Both the position numbers and the translations under genes were made by a program. The notes beneath the pieces were generated by a model that made no database searches, was not told the DNA's origin, and was given only the letters and a program-made list of their open reading frames with translations. From JAIOSM01 sp964593725 (GTDB lineage: Bacteria; Desulfobacterota; Desulfobacteria; Desulfobacterales; Desulfobacteraceae): a DNA stretch of 16,669 bases. Positions 15,165 through 16,669 of this stretch are shown here, piece after piece. Position 1 is the stretch's first letter. Each line of letters begins with the position of its first letter. The stretch spans positions 1 through 16,669 of the forward strand of contig CAZQJS010000068.1 in assembly GCA_964593725.1 (NCBI GenBank). The letters are read 5' to 3'.

Positions 15165-16652
15165 ATGCCTGAAAAACAAAAAGATGCACCGGTTGCTGAA
15201 ATCCAGGAAGAACTCACGGTTTCTCCTCTTCTTAATGAAGTAATAGAATCAACTCAGATAAAACCGGATGATGATGACTATGACCTGACAATGCAGGGAC
15301 TTCATGCTCTTGTATCCAAACTTACAACTTCAGACGCTGTGGGGCAGAAAGTAAGCAAAGCTGTTGTTGATGATATGATAGCTGAACTTGATAAAAAGCT
15401 CAGCGCCCAGTTGGATGAGATCCTTCACCACCCTGAATTTCAGGAGGTGGAATCCATGTGGAGATCATTAAAATTCCTTGTTGACCGCACTGATTTCAGG
15501 GAAAATAATAAAATAGAAATCATGAGTGTAAGCAAAGATGAGATGCTTGATGATTTTGAAGATACTCCGGAAATAACTCAATCAGGGCTCTATAAACTGG
15601 TTTACAGTAAAGAATATGGACAATTCGGCGGTGAGCCCTATGGAGCCATAGTGGGTAACTATGCCTTTGGCACCAGTGCCAGGGATATGAAGCTTTTAGG
15701 CCAGCTTGCAAGTGTTGCTGCAATGGCACATACACCATTTTTAGGCGGAGTTGCACCTTCCATGCTTGGATTAAAGTCATTTGAAGAGATTACCCAGCTG
15801 ACTGATCTAAGCTTAACCTTTGAAGGGCCTAAACATGCAAAATGGAGGGGATTAAGGGAAAGGGAAGATTCCAGATATCTAGGACTTGTAATGCCCCGGT
15901 TTTTGCTGCGCCTGCCCTATGGACCTGATACTGAGCCTGTAAGGTCATTTGATTATAATGAAACGGTTTCAGGAGGTCATGATAAATATCTCTGGGGCAA
16001 TGCAGCTTTTGCCCTTGCATCTAAACTAAGTGAGAGTTTCAGTAAATACAGATGGTGTACAAATATTATAGGACCCAAGGGTGGCGGCGCTGTTGAAGAT
16101 CTGCCAGTACATCATTTTGAGGAAATGGGAGAGATTCAGAACAAGATACCCACTGAAGTGCTATTGTCGGAAAGAAGAGAATATGAACTTTCCGAACAGG
16201 GTCTTATTGGTCTTACCATGAGAAAAGGCAGTGATAATGCTGCTTTCTTTTCTGCAAATTCTGTTCAGAAACCTAAAATTTTCCCCAATACAAAGGAAGG
16301 TAAAGAGGCTCAAACCAATTATAAACTTGGTACAGAGCTTCCCTATATGTTCATCATTAACAGACTTGCACACTATCTTAAAGTGATCCAGCGGGAAAAT
16401 ATCGGGTTATGGAAGGAAAAAACAGACCTTGAAAGGGAATTAAATGAGTGGATCAGGCAGTATGTTGTGGATATGGATAATCCTCTGCCGGGTGTCAGAA
16501 GCAGAAGGCCTTTAAGGCAGGCAAAGGTAACAGTGGAAGATATCCCGGGTGAACCAGGTTTTTATAAAGTAGGCTTGAGCACCAGGCCTCATTTTAAATA
16601 TATGGGAGCGTCATTTACACTCTCATTGGTCGGTAAGCTGGATAAATCATAA
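15165..16652 (+). CDS. tssC: T6SS contractile sheath large subunit TssC (VipB)
   Basis: The 495-residue protein is the larger sheath subunit and forms an obligate heterodimer with TssB. Family marks include WRSLKFLVDRTDF (about 98-110), YGAIVGNYAFG (164-174), APSMLGLKSFEEI (201-213), LPYGPDTEPV and a C-terminal KVGLSTRPHFKYMGASFTLSLVGKLDK. AAAGGAGG precedes the ATG by 6 bases. The frame is complete and intact, with a normal stop. The ClpV recognition helix expected near the TssC N-terminus cannot be proved from sequence alone. Confidence 0.97.
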   Translation: MPEKQKDAPVAEIQEELTVSPLLNEVIESTQIKPDDDDYDLTMQGLHALVSKLTTSDAVGQKVSKAVVDDMIAELDKKLSAQLDEILHHPEFQEVESMWRSLKFLVDRTDFRENNKIEIMSVSKDEMLDDFEDTPEITQSGLYKLVYSKEYGQFGGEPYGAIVGNYAFGTSARDMKLLGQLASVAAMAHTPFLGGVAPSMLGLKSFEEITQLTDLSLTFEGPKHAKWRGLREREDSRYLGLVMPRFLLRLPYGPDTEPVRSFDYNETVSGGHDKYLWGNAAFALASKLSESFSKYRWCTNIIGPKGGGAVEDLPVHHFEEMGEIQNKIPTEVLLSERREYELSEQGLIGLTMRKGSDNAAFFSANSVQKPKIFPNTKEGKEAQTNYKLGTELPYMFIINRLAHYLKVIQRENIGLWKEKTDLERELNEWIRQYVVDMDNPLPGVRSRRPLRQAKVTVEDIPGEPGFYKVGLSTRPHFKYMGASFTLSLVGKLDKS

Positions 16653-16662
16653 ACTTATTATT

Positions 16663-16669
16663 GAAAGGA
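16663..16669 (+). promoter_or_regulatory. Probable ribosome binding site of the next gene
   Basis: The window ends in GAAAGGA, 11 bases after the tssC stop. Given the spacing of the other genes in the operon, a further plus-strand gene probably starts just beyond the edge, most likely another T6SS component such as hcp or tssE. Confidence 0.35.

Noticed and set aside
4898..16652. A contractile phage tail, R-type pyocin or extracellular injection system instead of a T6SS.
   Set aside because: TssJ, TssK, TssL and the IcmF-type TssM are specific to T6SS; phage-derived systems lack this envelope complex.

Overview
The window is an A+T-rich piece of a Gram-negative chromosome. A lipoprotein TssJ and a TssJKLM envelope complex require an outer membrane. 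Base composition, the FmdE-family gene and the gene order would suit a Desulfobacterota (former Deltaproteobacteria) bacterium, but this is inference: there is no rRNA or marker gene to fix the taxon.

Layout. Positions 1-386 hold an unidentified open frame on the minus strand that runs off the left edge. From about 515 to 4133 come accessory plus-strand genes: a HAD-family phosphatase overlapping an O-methyltransferase, an exported FmdE-domain protein, a YbaK/EbsC-type aminoacyl-tRNA deacylase, and a very small exported protein. The small protein looks like the two ends of a YafK-type L,D-transpeptidase-fold protein joined across an in-frame deletion. A gene-free, very A+T-rich stretch follows (4134-4897). 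It contains two dyads and a candidate promoter and marks the left border of the next block.

From 4898 to the right edge lies the first part of a type VI secretion (T6SS) operon, all on the plus strand and tightly packed: tssJ, tssK, tssL, tssM, tagF, tssA, two tandem DUF1287 genes, tssB, tssC. TssJ, TssL and TssM form the trans-envelope complex, TssK joins it to the baseplate, and TssA organises sheath assembly. TssB and TssC are the contractile sheath, and TagF is a post-translational brake. Baseplate, tube, spike and ClpV genes (tssE, F, G, D, I, H) are not in the window. A purine-rich, ribosome-binding-site-like end at 16663-16669 suggests the operon continues.

The most interesting part is the pair of DUF1287 genes (13293-14617) between tssA and tssB. 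Both proteins carry N-terminal export signals and both keep the invariant Cys and His residues of an NlpC/P60-like fold. They are candidates for a T6SS-dedicated cell-wall enzyme pair, either opening the cell's own peptidoglycan for the envelope complex or acting as effectors. The exported YafK-like remnant 0.8 kb upstream of the operon adds a second cell-wall link.
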